From Hyposmocoma kahamanoa (taxonomy: Eukaryota > Arthropoda > Insecta > Lepidoptera > Cosmopterigidae): a stretch of 64,000 bases of DNA. The stretch is from the NCBI RefSeq assembly GCF_003589595.1, contig NW_020654080.1, forward strand, positions 172,604 to 236,603, written 5' to 3'. Made by a program: the position numbers and the translations under genes. A model generated the notes under the pieces. The model had not been told where the DNA came from and made no database searches. It saw only the letters and a list, made by a program, of their open reading frames with translations. This document shows positions 14,836 to 28,300 of this stretch, piece after piece (position 1 is the first letter of the stretch; every line of letters begins with the position of its first letter).

Positions 14836-16745
14836 TTAAGATAAAGATAAAGTAGCTCAAGCTTTTGAATCGTTCTTTTCGGAAATTGCTGTTAACACTA
14901 CAGAATCATTAAATTCCTCCCCTTCACTTGCTATTGATCTCCTAAGGAAAATGTTAACGTTTGTGGCAGTTTATTTAATTTCCGTCATGTTAATCCACAA
15001 GACATCATAAAAGCTTTTAAATCAATACATGTTAAAAAAACTGAATATCTCTGGGGCATCTCAACTAAAGTTATAGACTCAGTTATTCATCTAATTTCCC
15101 CACAGTTAGCTGTAGCTTTCAATAGATGCGTTGACGAAGGTGTTTTTCCCGATTTAATGAAATACAGCAAGGTTATGCCCTTATTCAAAAGCGGTAGGAA
15201 AGTTGATCCTAGCAACTATAGGCCCATTTCAATTTTACCAACTTTAAGTAAAATATTCGAAAAGGTTATGCTGACTCAATTATTGACCTATTTCGGTAGG
15301 AATCATATTTTTCATAGTGAACAATACGGGTTTACTAGTGGTAGATCGACTAGTGATGCGGGGCTAGCGTTACTAAAACACATCTTTGATGCTTGGGAAA
15401 GGTCCCAGAACGCTATTGGTGTTTTCTGTGATCTCTCAAAGGCATTTGATTGCGTTGATCATATTACTCTTATTAGGAAGCTGGAACATTACGGTGTAAA
15501 TGGCAAGGCGTCGAAACTTATCTCGTCATATCTGAACGGTAGAATTCAGAAAGTAGACATAAATGTGTGACTTCTTTGGGTTCTCCGGTAAAAATGGGCG
15601 TTCCGCAGGGCTCAATACTTGGGCCTTTCTTATTTTTGATTTGTATTAATGATCTGCCATTCTTTGTTAAGGACCATTGCGAAATAGTGTTGTTTGCTGA
15701 TGACACATCCTTGATTTTTAAAACAGACAGACATGACATTAACCATACCATTAATATGACATTACCATATTAATGGTACCCTCTCTAAGGTACTTTATTG
15801 GTTTAATGCTAACAATTTATTGCTTAATGCCAAGAAGACAAAATATGTTAAATTTGAATTACCTAAAGTAAAATCGACTAGTCCAAGCATAGAAATAAAC
15901 GGAGAAAGGTTAGACTTTGTTAATAAAGTAGTCTTCTTGGGAGTGACCTTAGATAGTAAACCAATGGTTTCCACATATATCTTCCCTGGCCAGCAGATTA
16001 AGCTCCGCTGCATACGCAGTCCGCAGAATACGTGAGCTTACCGATGTTGCTACTGCTAGACTAGTTTACTTTAGTTACTTCCATAGTATTATTATGTCCT
16101 ACGGGATTCTCATGTGGGGTAAAGCGGCAGATATACAAACCATATTTGTGTTGCAAAAACGAGCGATTCGTTATGTTCCGTTTAGGTTCTCGGATTTCTC
16201 TTAGAGAAAAGTTTAAGGAGGCGTGGCATCACAGTACATTTACTCAAATATTTTATACGCCCGTAAAAATATACATAATTCCGTTAAGAAAGAAGATAGC
16301 CATTAACCATAGCCAAGAGTCCAAACTCGTGGTACCACATTTTCGTTTAACTTAGGTAAATGATTCTTTTATGGGGAACTGTATACGTTTTTACAATAAG
16401 TTTCCGCAGCACATATTACGATTACTATTCCCTAAGTTTAAAACTTACATTAAAAGTATTTTAATTGAAAAGTCATATTACAAAATTGTAGATTACGTGT
16501 TAGATACCTAAAGATGTATGAAAAGACAGCGTGAGTCTAGATTCCACACAAATATGATTCAAAATGTATTCTGCAGCATTTAAGTTTATTTGAAAAGGCA
16601 ATCCCTAGAGTTTCTTGCTCGTTCTTCTCAGGGAGATCAGCGTAGTGAACGAGCAGTAGCTTAAATGTGACGATTTCAAGTGTAAATTTATTTAACCTAT
16701 GGAATAAATAATCTTTGACTTTGACTTTGACTTTGACTCAACTGT
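14836..16745 (+). mobile_element. Jockey-like LINE, broken ORF2 reverse transcriptase with TTTGAC tail
   Basis: The most complete copy of the main LINE family here. It reads from AQAFESFFSEIA through the RT fingers (SNYRPISILPTLSK, 15157 onward), FCDLSKAFDCVDH and [10 protein letters not shown] (about 15600) to the active site FADDTSLIF (about 15690), then the C-terminal region (VVFLGVTLDS, YGILMWG, LQKRAIR). It ends in a 3' UTR with CTAGAGTTTCTTGCTC and a (TTTGAC)n tail at about 16717-16740. Frameshifts or stops fall near 14950, 15567, 15772, 16012 and 16200, so it is non-functional. The endonuclease domain is missing (5' truncation). Confidence 0.9.
15746..15778. repeat. 13-bp palindrome disrupting the LINE frame
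   Basis: Arms 15746-15758 and 15766-15778 (TACCATTAATATG and its exact complement) are separated by 7 bases. They sit immediately after the RT active-site region and introduce the stop that ends that frame. Confidence 0.75.
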
Positions 16746-17849
16746 TCCTTTGAAATCTTAAACTTTTCCACAACTAAATAAACACTTTATTTTCACTATA
16801 TACTTATGAATTTGCACTAGGGAAAGAACAAATATTGTTATTTATAGTCCGTAAGTTTATTTGAATTGGAGAATCTGAATTGAATTATGTATATAATTAA
16901 TGTTTACTAGATAATACATTGAATGTCTAAGGGTTTTAGTTAAATCAAGAGATAACATTCACACCACTAAAAACCAGTTTTTTAATTTTTAACAAATTTT
17001 ATCACGGACACGATGTTACCATTTCAATCAATGTACTGCCATCTAGCGGTTAATTGCTGAACGACGACGAATTGGACTTATTGATTTAGTTCTCCAAACA
17101 AGAAGCGACCATATTGCAAAGGTATAAAGCTTTAGTTTCGTTTCTTGTAACAAAAAGAAATCCATAAACAGAAAATTGATAATTTATTAAAATAAGACTT
17201 TCCGTTGATATGAGATACCACCACGGGTAATATTTTTGGTTATATATTTATGGGCTATCATTTTTGCATTCCAGAACAGCACAATAGGGCATTTTTCTAG
17301 GATTTTAGAGAATTTGCACGAAAGCATGACACAACCATACCATTCAAAGCAAAAATGGCGGACTGGGCACAGATAGGTCTTTCGAGACCTATAGTTGGCA
17401 CGCGTCAGACGCTAAGTGGTCGCAGACAATCGCAGTGTTACGTGTGTACGTGTCGCTAATAGTTTTATTAGACAAAGCTCTAGGATTTGTTACGGAAAGT
17501 GTTTTTTTTAGTATATACATATTTTTGGTAGCTGGAACGTCACGTTTCATTTCAGTGCTACTGACTGACGGATAAATATTGTCACATATTAACAATAATT
17601 TTCACATATATCAATAATGCAATGTGTTAAAAATTAAATGCCATTAAACATATTATGTTTAACATCAGTTTTATTTACTTTGTTGTGATGTTAATATTAT
17701 AACAATATGTTTCGAACTATAGCATTTTATGGGTTCAATACCGCGGGTATAATGTACATGCAACGGTTGCATGTATGCGTATTTGTTCCTTATTAAAAAT
17801 ATAATAAATGAACGAGGAACAACCACAAACTGGCTGTTCTTAACAGTCA
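16746..17849. other. Non-coding stretch
   Basis: AT-rich sequence with no gene, RNA or repeat that I can support. Confidence 0.35.
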
Positions 17850-18260
17850 TATCCATTAGAGTCACGAATGACTCTTATAATAAGATCCCTGGAGATATTC
17901 GGAATAATAATATACCATTCACGAAATTTAAACAATTGCAAAACAAATGGTTTAAACAAAAAAAATTAATGCGAGTGTCTTGCTAGCCCTTTCAGTTTAC
18001 TTTTACGTGTGATATTTTTCAATAAAGGAAATCTACATATTCACAAAAAGTTTGACCTTGAAGTTTCTTACTCTTTTTTTAATATAATATCAAGTGACGG
18101 GACGAACAAGTCGTTCACACATTCTTTTCAGGGAATCTGGTTTGTGAATGAACGGTACTTCGTGATTTAATAAATTCAATAATTTGTTGTCCTATGCACT
18201 AAGAAGCATTTGAAAATGAACATGTCGTCAAATAAATGTCAGTTCTAAAACCAAAATATT
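17850..18260 (+). mobile_element. 3' end of a Jockey-like LINE, with a family X fragment inside
   Basis: 17850-17986 encodes the last residues of the LINE protein (NDSYNKIPGDIRNN, FTKFKQ), matching the C-termini of the 7-kb and 15-kb copies. The 3' UTR then shows a diverged AAGTTTCTTACTC signature. The signature is split at 18079-18117 by ATATCAAGTGACGGGACGAA and its continuation, which match the terminus of family X in reverse orientation. The LINE 3' UTR resumes with ATTCTTTTCAGGG. Confidence 0.65.
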
Positions 18261-21206
18261 TCGTCAATGGTCATAAAGTTTGCTAGCATATTCAACGCGT
18301 CATATTTCAGTGCATCTCCACTCTGGAGGTACGTGTACAAAAAATGTGCGAAACAATTTTTATTCAATATGAAGCTAAAGTTAAAACATGCAGAGCCTAA
18401 ACATATAAAATATCCGACATGACAAGTACCTGCCTTCGTGTGGGTGCGGGTGCAATAACGACTAGTGTTATCGCACGGCGCTTAATTGGCGTTATCGCGA
18501 CGACAGTGCCGACAGCGCGCCGCCGCCGCCGCCGCCGATGCCACGCCCGCCGCGCCGCTACCGCACGCGATAAACAATGAGCCTTTTGCACTGACTCTAC
18601 TCGCCCTTGAACGAAACACTCGAACGAAAGGAATTGCTCTTATGAATAAACGGGGCTCAAACACAAAAACGGGGGAACAAAGAAAATCTTTCTCTTAACA
18701 TTTTTTTCTATAACGATGTCTTTCATCAAATGGAAATAAAAACTACAAAATTAATCCAATGACAAATAAAATAGGCATAATATGTACCTACACTCAATGG
18801 TTTCTGCTTGTACAAATGTTCAACTTTGAATATCATATTTTTAACAACAAAACGCAACATCGTAACATACTTTAAACTGTCACAAGAAATGGCCTCATCA
18901 TCAGGCAACAAGTGCAACATAGTGACATAATTCACTACTTAACAGAAAAGAGCTTCGTCGGCGACCACCACACAGCACACCAAGAAAAACCTATCATTAT
19001 GTATTAGTCATAAAAATTGTGTAAATAGTAATAAGATTTGTAAAATATACTCAGTTATCCACTACCATCTGATATTAACTCATCATCCTGCTTAGTACTA
19101 CCCGCTACTGCTCTCACTGTGACACCTTTAGCCATCAGTAGATCGGTCTTGTNNNNNNNNNNAGTCAGTGCAGCCCTCATTTGCATTTTGCAATAGGTTA
19201 CACTTTACTAATTTCTAAAGGCTTCTCAAAAAACATTTTTTATAAAACGTCCGCTTATTTTATTTTTAATAGGGACCATATTATTATGTCCGTAAATAAA
19301 CCATATTAGATACATTTACTTTTGGCCTATTATGGTTTTGGAATGTCACCACAATGAGTAATCAAATTGAAACATTTCGGAGTGTATTGCCCCGAGGCCT
19401 GAAACTGCGCGTGCGCGGCTCTGACGAGTGTATGCAGCGAACGACAATGTCCATTGTTCTGCACTCAAATCGCAGATGTGATTTCGCGGGCGCAAATTGT
19501 CGCATCGCGTAAGAATTTTGTGTAACATCAACTTTAGGTTGCACGCGCAGATGTGCGTGATCGGAGAAGAAGCGAAAATCAAAACAGTATATGTATAGTG
19601 GGTTTGAGTGTTTCGCGTGATAAGGGACAATAAACCACGAGTAATAACTGTACTACTATAAACTGTAATACTTACCAATATCGTTTGAAACGAAACACTC
19701 CAATCAGCCGCGTAGTCCGTCAGTACCCGCGGCCCCACCGGCTCGTGCCTGCGATTCCCGCGAACCCGCCGCTCGCGCGCCGCGAGGCGCTTACACGCAC
19801 TAGTGTTGTTAACATGAACAAACCATTGCTGTACCCAGAAAAAGTAACTCAAATTAAGAAGAAACGAAAAACGAAAAAGATTACTGAGCGACTAGATGGT
19901 TTACATACATTAGGTACCTACATACGGGAGTCATTGAGTGAGTTGCGCGTAGTCGTCTTTAAAACACTTATTAAATGAAAGCAACATAATAGGTATTGTA
20001 GACACAAGTTACATCTTTGTAATCAGAAGCCACCAAATGCGCAGCGAGTGGAGACAAACGTCGTTGAAACGTTGTCGCCTCGTACATTAGTCATGAACGC
20101 GTCCCTGCGGTCAATTAGACCATTTTTCACTGTTGTACTGGATTGGATAAGTAAAAATAAATCAAAAACGCTCTCATGAATATTTGCTTAGAAGTCTAGT
20201 TTCACATGAGTTAACAATCAAACTTATAATTTTAATTGAATACCGGTCCTTCTAGCTAGAATAGCGAATATTATGGTAATATGTATTTTTTTCTCATTAA
20301 TTTCGCCACCAAATCCCAATCAAAGCCAAAAGAGTGCGTGTCTGCTCGTGTGTCGTTGTTACTTGTAGTGTACCTACCATACTGAACAATCATATTGTGA
20401 ATCATCAATAATATTGTGAATGTGCGCGAACTCGCAGCGCGTCGTCGGTTGCAACTAGTGCAGAAGCCATGCCGCAGCTCAGCGATCTATCGTAGATGAA
20501 AACTATTCACGAAGGCGTCGTCGCCACTAATCATTCGGGTCAGTAAAGATAGCATCCCACATTTTGTATTGGCAATCCATTCGGTACCAATGATTACATA
20601 GTACCTAGAGTGCATGGCGTTGAAATGTGCCTACATGAATAGCAACATTGCCATATGTCAAGATTTGATTTGCCGCGCCAGACAGCAAAAACACGATTTT
20701 CACCAAGGTAATGCAAAACTATGCGGAGTGATGTTCTACGATATAAAAATATTAATTATTTGTACATCTTTAAAGATTTCTTACCAAAAATTGCTCATAA
20801 CATTCTCACACAAGTTCGTTGGTTTTAAACATCAATTACAAAAAATAGATTGTAGTAGTCCTTTCCTAATGTGCCAGATTTTTTATTATTTTGGGCGGAG
20901 ATGACGACGGTCTCGTGGCAACGCAACACGTCCATCATTGTCACTTGATAGAAAGCCGTTTCTAAGATACAACGGCATCATCTCTAATCATCTTCACACT
21001 GCGAATCTTGTATGAGAAAGTGACTCTTCTTGCAGTACTTTTTTTAGAAAAGTATAAACCTACATTATACATTTACTTACTTTCAAAAGTGACATGCAAA
21101 TTATTGAAACTCACGTCTCTATAAATCATTTGCATTTTATTTTATTACACATTAAATTTTTCCACACTTATCAGTCATTGTTTGCGACGACCGGCAAGCT
21201 TGAATT
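18261..21206. other. Non-coding stretch with a short sequencing gap
   Basis: No gene can be supported. GC-rich patches near 18480-18570, 19680-19800 and 20420-20480 give short frames of simple composition. Ten Ns mark a small assembly gap at 19153-19162. The longest frame (19346-19852, - strand) has no recognisable content. Confidence 0.35.
19153..19162. other. Assembly gap of 10 Ns
   Basis: Ten undetermined bases; the true length is unknown. Confidence 0.99.
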
Positions 21207-22510
21207 TGACACTTAAGACAGTCCGATTGGGGCGACGCCAATCTTGTCAAATTTAATGCTACCAAAACGAAGGCATATCTATTCTCTACAAAACGGAGTC
21301 ACTTTCACCTGACTCCGATTTGTCGTGATATAGCCATACCGATAGCCGACCGTCTCCAGCTACTTGGAATGGACCTGTCGTCCAAGCTGAACTTCGGCAG
21401 ATACATTGAATCCATGGCCAAAAATGCAGCCAGGAAGCTTGACATCCTTTCCAAGGTGAGGCGATACTTCACACCGGGACAGTTGCTTCAGCTGTACCAA
21501 GAACAACTCTGGTCGTGTATAGAGTACTGCTGTCACTTAAGGGATGGCTCTGCTAAATATCAACTAGCCTTGGATTCAATCGACAAGCGTGCCAAAAGTC
21601 TTATAAGTGACTTGGAATCAGTTGAGGCGAAACTGCAGAGCCGATCGATATTCTACAGGATATATCACGGATCGGGGAGCATTTCCGGCAACTTGCTCCC
21701 CGAATAGTGGGCGCCGCATCGGCGTTGGACAGGCTCCTGCCCAACCTCGGGAGGCTGGGAGCCCCATGCAGAAGGCTATACGCCGGGGTGACCCGGAGTA
21801 TGGCCTTATACGGGGCTCCCATTTGGAGTGGGGCCTTATCAGCGGCGACGAAGTCCCTGCTGAGGAGGCCCCAGAGGGTGGTCGCCCTGCGAATGTGCAG
21901 GGCGTACATGATGGTGGCCTGCGCTGCCGCATGCGTCCTCGCCGGTACTCCGCCGTGGGACCTCGAAGCCGAGGTCCTGGCGGAGGTCTCCTTTTGCGCA
22001 GAGGTTATGTCGCAAAAGGAGGCCGCGGAACGGGTGCGCGAGGACGCGCCGGACGCGCACCCGCTCCGGCGCAGACGTACGGGAAGAAGGCGAAGGCAGT
22101 TCCCTGCTCGCCTGATCCCCTAGTGAGGCCAGCGGGCTCTGGACCGGGACTCCGGAGCCTGCATTGCACGGCCTCACTCGTCTCGGTTGTCCTCCGACCC
22201 GCCCCTCCGTTGGCGCGGGAGCCCTGGCGTAAGCTAGGGCGGCCGGGCGGCGTCGTGGTGAATGTTCACTGATCCCACGGCGCCGACTCAACCGGCGAGA
22301 GGGAAACCCGGGGGGGTTTTAGTGGGGTAGGCCCTCCAGTCTGGAGGGAGAGTCCCCACATAACCCCCGAGTCTCCCTGGGCTCAGGGGTATCCTTAAAG
22401 ATTTCCACCCCGTCAAAAAAAAAAAAAAAAAAGGATATATCACGGAGAGTGTGCGATGGAATTGCATAATTTGGTTCCGCCTTCCCCCTCCCGGCGAGAG
22501 TCATTAGGCA
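21207..22510 (+). mobile_element. LINE remnant (host element) split by a nested LINE
   Basis: Two parts of one non-LTR fragment, 21207-21671 and 22432-22510. The left part reads VKFNATKTKAY, RLQLLGMDLSSKL and QLYQEQLWSCIEYC, and ends FYRIYHGS at the break. The right part resumes with RIYHGECAMELHNLVPPSP. That is the same pattern as YHGECSEELFNLIPSSP in the - strand remnant at 61100-61440. The reading therefore continues across the inserted element once the duplicated bases are counted once. N-terminal RT is absent. Confidence 0.8.
21672..22431 (+). mobile_element. R1-clade-like LINE fragment nested in another LINE, poly(A) tail, 15-bp target duplication
   Basis: A 5'-truncated GC-rich element. 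One frame (21707-22123) reads LDRLLPNLGRLG, RRLYAGVTRSMALYGAPIW and LRRPQRVVALRMCRAY, the usual C-terminal pattern of R1/I-type RT proteins. A long GC-rich 3' UTR follows and ends in about 18 As (22414-22432). AGGATATATCACGGA occurs at 21657-21671 and 22432-22446, a target-site duplication marking both ends. Short divergence and the intact tail suggest a fairly recent insertion. Confidence 0.85.
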
Positions 22511-22876
22511 TTATTTAGGTGGGGATGCTACATCGTCGACCTCATCATTATTTTCCATCAGGTGACATGGAGGTCAAATGCGCTTTTATTTTTAATAAAA
22601 AAAAGCTTGAACACAGGCCTATAACTTCCTGTAAGCAGATGGTGCCTGTTGATGGTGACTTTTTGACACTGATATTTGAAAGCTTCATAAATTACTTATA
22701 TGGTATAGTCAACAGCATATCAAGCTACATATTAACGTATCTTGTTCCGTTGCACTGGAGGCGATTTTCGAACAAAAATGTGAAGTCTGATATGCTGTTG
22801 TCCATACAGACAATTCTTAACTTTTGACCTATTCATCATCATCATCATCACCCACAGCTTGATTTCATCCACTGCT

Positions 22877-22904
22877 CGGGAGGCTTATACCCATAAGCCT
22901 CCCG
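22877..22904. repeat. 12-bp palindrome with 4-nt loop
   Basis: CGGGAGGCTTAT and its exact reverse complement flank ACCC. It follows a CAT microsatellite. Confidence 0.8.
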
Positions 22905-23529
22905 ACATATTACATAATTATAATCCTTACATACGACTCATAGTAACCGTTGCGGCCGTCTTTTTTTTAAGTACGTGTATTACGAAAGCGCTACTTGACG
23001 TCGCATAATTAATACCTGCAAATATATTGAACCCCTTAATATGAGACCGGGTTAATTTTCATTTCATTCGTTTTTTAAGCCAATAAAAATGTGTTACACA
23101 TTGCGTTTACACATGGCGAGGAAGGAAGGACAGTAATGAAGCGGCATCTAGCGGCACACGGTGGCCGCGTCTGGCGTTGCAGAGCCTCCTCCCTGCTGAG
23201 CACATTGCGCATACGGCAGTGAAGGCTTGTACGCGCGGTGCGGCGCTGACCACCACTGCCGGTAGATGGCGCACTCGATTCCACGATTAGATCTTTGCAC
23301 TCGAGTACACCCGGAACGAAATCCCTTCACAAAGTACAGCATCAAGGAACTCGTTCTTTCTTTTCATAAATCTAATAAGATATACCTCAGCATTATCTCG
23401 AATAAAATCCCCAACGAACCTATAGCTGTTTCTAAACTTTGTTGATTACTGAATGAAACGTAGTGGGCGCTAGTACTATGGACATTTACGGTATATACCT
23501 AATAATAATAATAATATGTAATAATAATA

Positions 23530-23561
23530 GTGCTTTTGTGGAGAAATCTCCACAAAAGCAC
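23530..23561. repeat. 15-bp palindrome with 2-nt loop
   Basis: GTGCTTTTGTGGAGA at 23530-23544 and its exact reverse complement at 23547-23561 are separated by AA. There is no sign of a longer imperfect stem of microRNA-precursor type. Confidence 0.85.
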
Positions 23562-23860
23562 GTTCAGAAGGTTCTCAGTAATTTAAGAAACATTAACAGC
23601 TTTTGTAGGACCTGGTGCCTGTTAAAGGATTAACAACTGTAAGTACTGCAAGTCACCAGTCCCTCACCCGTGGGAATAATACATACCATATTATGGCATT
23701 ACTAAGAAAAATATTAAACATTGCAAGAGAGAAACAAAATATGAAAAATATAAAATTTAATTAAATATAAAAAGAGTTATACACTATTGAAGTTTAGATA
23801 GATGAATTTAATTATAAATTGTACTTTTAAACAGAAAGTAAAACTTAAATTTAAAATGAG

Positions 23861-23946
23861 TGTGTGTGCGCTTGGGTGTGTGTGTGCGCGCGTATGTGTG
23901 CGTATGTGTGCTTGTATGTGCCTGCGTGCGCGTGTATATGCACGTG
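23861..23946. repeat. Imperfect TG/CG microsatellite
   Basis: About 85 bases of alternating TG with CG and TATG variants. Confidence 0.85.
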
Positions 23947-25199
23947 TAAAGATATGGTAATCCTACAGATCAGCAAAACCTTGAGTCACATTATTGGATG
24001 AAGTATAACTTCAGTATCCTCATAATTTTACTTTTGCAACCAATTTGCCAACTTCTTTTTACATTCAAATTTATTTAAACCAAAGATGTTAAGTTCGCGA
24101 TGCAATCCATGACTGAATGCAGTCCTGAAACGGTCGCAAGAAACCACTAAGCAATGTCTACCTAAATAAATAAAATACCTGCTTACTATTTAGATAACTA
24201 ACTTGTATGTCCGAACGAGCGGTATCATCGAGACGGGTTTAGCTACACGTACGGGCGTGGCTGCTGACGCTACGAACAAAGGTATCATACATTAGACATC
24301 AACGCACTGCCTACGTCGTCGTAACTTGGTAAAAATATCAATTCGTAATATTTTTCTCTTTTTTGAGTAAGGTGTAGATGAGTTTGTTTACAATATAATT
24401 AATATTTCAATATCTAAGTGCAATGACACGTGTCGTGTACAGGTATAAAAGTTGGCGGCTAACGCTCGAGATGAGTCGCGACACGAGAGAGACTTGTTAT
24501 ATTAAATAACGGTGTTGCGCACTGGCGTTCGCCCCTGGCTCGCCCGCCGCTGTGTCGTCGCCAGAACCTGCGCCCGCAGGCCGCACCAGTCGCGCTCACA
24601 GACTTGCAGGCTCCGCTGGCTATTGACGTTAACGTACAAAGCTGTCAATACCAATGAAACCCGTCAATAGATATCGCTGATACAATACAGCCTCGTGTGC
24701 ACCTCACCAAATAATAGGAACGGACCTCATCAATGGCTAGAAATCATTTGAGTCGGTTGGTTAATGTTAGAATCTTATAAGGATCGTGGAGCAGCAACGA
24801 GGTCGGCTCGTGGAGCGAACGGCGCGCGCGCAGCTTTCGGCGTGAGCTTACAAACAAATAAACCAGTTTCGCACCCGCGCCCCTCGCCCTCGCCCGCAGC
24901 CGCCGCTCACCTGCATCACCTAAACTTTTGGCCTACTCTGCAACGAAAACTGATACCATTCCCTTATAACTCGTTGGAGGAAGTGGCGTGCAAGTTATAT
25001 TCCTCGACTAGTCGCTTGGGTGTGCAGAGTCGGCTAGTTTGCACCCGAGTGTCACTTCAGCGGCGATGACGCATTCCGCTCACTGGTCTCGCACCACGCC
25101 GCATTCTTTAAAGCTAAAATGTAGAGGCACCCAAACGATAGATGCTGCCGCGACTGTAAAAGGGTCGCCCGCCTAAAAGACTAACAAGGAACACAGTTG

Positions 25200-25365
25200 A
25201 AGGTTCCACGGCCTGTAAGTAGGCAGATGCGGAGGGTCGGGGGCTGCGCGGGGCGAAGCGGCGCGGGCGGCGGCACGGCGGCAGTACTCGGTCGGCGTAG
25301 CGCGCGATCGGTCGCCGCGAGTGAGCGGCGCCGCCGCAGAGTGTGATGCTTGCGTGCCGCCCGCC
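25200..25365 (+). promoter_or_regulatory. GC-rich leader/promoter region of the myosin gene
   Basis: CpG-rich sequence rises sharply out of AT-rich DNA just before the first coding exon. The start codon context CCCGCCATGG matches a strong eukaryotic initiation context. The transcription start cannot be placed exactly. Confidence 0.4.
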
Positions 25366-28300
25366 ATGGCCACGCTCGGCCTCTCCAAGGTGTTCATCCT
25401 CGACAAATACTTCACCGAGCTGCAGAAGTTTTGGGAGACGGAGAAGAAGTTGCAAGGTGAGCAAGCACCGTCCGCGCCCCACCCCGCCCCGCGCTCGCCG
25501 CTCGCAGTCGTCGCGCGGGGACGGGATTGTGATGATTATTACTTTTTTCGTATCCGACCGACGAAAGCTCCGCATTTTTGGTCTGTGAATGTGGAGTGAA
25601 CTCTAGGAAGATCCGGCCCGCAGGAGCCACGGCGGTGGCGGTTGCGGTCGTAGCGCTGATCGCCGCCGTGGTGACTCATTTTAAGTTTGTTCGTTAAAAG
25701 CGAACCAGTTTTTAGTTTACATTTATTTCTGCGCGGCCATTGCATTGTTGTGGATCCACTTCTCGCCTCGATCCTGTGTTGACAAACATGTATCTAGACT
25801 TGTTACCGAGTTGCACTTCCCGGTGCGAACTCACGCTACCTTTGCTAGAGCACCTGTACCATCGTCGCGCATAACAAAAGCTTTGTGTCCCCTTGTTTAC
25901 CCAAATACGGTGCGAAGAAGTAAACAGTAGGTTAAGTAAAAGTAACTATAACTTTATAGTTACTTTTAATAATTACATTTAGATTTAATTGGCATTCTAC
26001 ATTTTCGCGAAACGTCACTTAAGGATGCGGCCAAATGTATTTTAGTATGTAGTATATGCTGAGATGTTTCTCAATCGGGAGTTTCCTGGGGTAATTAAGC
26101 CACGGTGCGCGGTGGGGACTGCGGTGAGTCGAGGATGGGACGCCATGGGAGGTGGAGAGGTTATGCAAAGCCCGTGGAGGCTGTGCGGGCGCGGGCGACT
26201 AACGGCGCCTAATAGACACGCGCGGGACGTGGGTGGGGCGCGGGCGGGAAAAGAACATACCTTGATGGTTTGACTCTACCACTAAATTTGCGTAACATTT
26301 TATGTATTTTATATATAAATTGAGTCCAAACGACTTATAATTGTTCCTACCCTATAGATAAAAAGCATCGCGTCATGTGCTATTTCTTGATATTTTTACC
26401 TGAGCTAAATATCCAAAAGTAATTGATAAAACTGAACAGAACATGGATTTGAGTAAATCAAAGCATTTTACCACATATTTTACCTATAACAAAAAATAGG
26501 CACTAGGCAAAGGACCGCCGCCGCCGCGCGCGGCGCCTCCAAGAGATGCGGTCGCAATCGCAATGCAATTCTGCGCGCGTCGAGTCAATTACCGCGGCCT
26601 GCGCACGCGCCGCTTTTTGCTGCGCTGCGCCTGGCGTCGACTCTGTCATCGCCACATGTCTCTATAACCATATAACATGCGAACCTATGAACCGATAATC
26701 GCATTGAAATCACGTTTGAGAGTCAAGTCATTCTGAAAATTTGGCACCATTTCACACGCCGACATGTGTTATTAACAGAATCTGGATCCATTGTACGCAA
26801 TACGCACGTGCCTACTATGAGTTTACAAACTGGCTTGGGACAACAAGTAGTTATAATAATCACCGAAACCGATTTATAGCGTGTAGTCGCTGCCCACACC
26901 GCCCTCGGTCAGGTCGTATCAAACTATGCGGCGCGCGGCGCCAATACGTAGAGTCTTGCATTTCAATATTTTTATTTATAAGAAGATAATCATTTTCTAA
27001 GTTGAAAACTTACATCAAAAGAATTTTCATTGAAAAGTAATATTACAAAATTGAAGAATACCCATGTGTTAGCTAAAGATGTACGGAAAGGCAACATAAG
27101 TCACTTGACAACATAGTAACAACATAGTAACTTAGTAGACAACATAGTAGACAACATAGTAACTTGTGGATAATGCTGTTGATTGTACGTGTACCTATGT
27201 TAGAAATATTTAACTCTGATTGTAAACATTTCATGTACAATTGTTTGTTATCCCTGAAAAATAAATAAATAAATAATGAGTCTAGATCCCACACAATTAT
27301 GATACAAAGTGTATTATATAGCACTCAAGTTTATTTGTAACGAGCAATCCTTAGGGTTTCTTGCTCGTTCATCTCAGGTAGGCCAGCGCGGTGAACGATC
27401 AGTAGCTTAAAAAGTACGTTTTCAAGTGTCAAAAATTTACCTATGGAATATTGTAAGTCAATGTATGGAATAAAATGATTTATTTCACTTTGACTTCAAG
27501 TACCTAGGGCCACTAATCGACGGAGAATCTTTCCGATGACATTGACAGAGAGCGCAGGGCATTGGCTCTAAAGTGCAATATGTTGGCCCGCAGGTTTGCG
27601 CGCGGTGTAGGTACTAGAACCGTAAAGCTCACGCTTTTTAAAGCGTTTTGCCAATCCTTTTACACGCGCTGCTCTGCACTTCCAATGTAATGATGCTCTT
27701 AGAATGCTATCAGGGTTGCCGCAGCGCATTTGGAATGTTCGCTGAGGCGAGCGTCTCTGATGCGTAGGGTGCGTGGCAGCGCCATGGCCTCCCTCAGACG
27801 GTGGCCGAGAGAGACGATGGGCCAATAGTATGTCAATGGGTAGCTGTACGTGTCAAGTGTGTTAGAACTGTCCTTAGATTGTTCGAAATGTAGTTTACCG
27901 TTTGTGAATATATAGCACAATATGGATTTGTACGAAATAAAGTAAATTATTATATTATTATTTATCTATTTTAGACCCTCGCCTCTCCCACGGCCCAAAA
28001 TATAAATTATTATAATGATTATTATTCGATAATATTAGTATGCAGCATTATTATCACATACGCACCATACCTATCTAAATATATATGATATAATGAATCT
28101 CATAGCGCTCACAAATTGGTTCCTTTTGTAATCTAAGTACCTATAGTTTTCGTTGTGCTGTATATTGTATATTGTTTCCTTTCTAGCCCCTGCCTTTTCT
28201 TTACCTTCTCTTCCACTACCTCTATACAGATACAGAAAAGTAAAGAAAAAATATACTTACAATTAATGTCTGTCATACAATTTTATTGTAAAGCATAGTA

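Larger units (their letters stand above)
22511..25199. other. Non-coding stretch with simple repeats
   Basis: Holds a CAT-type simple repeat near 22832-22848, two small-loop palindromes, a TG-rich microsatellite and GC-rich patches near 23100-23280 and 24520-24610. No coding exon is recognised. Confidence 0.4.

Noticed and set aside
19346..19852. 168-residue - strand open frame
   Set aside because: No domain, no codon bias like the real genes here, and AT-rich composition.
23530..23561. microRNA precursor
   Set aside because: A 15-bp perfect stem with a 2-base loop is too short and too perfect for a processed precursor.
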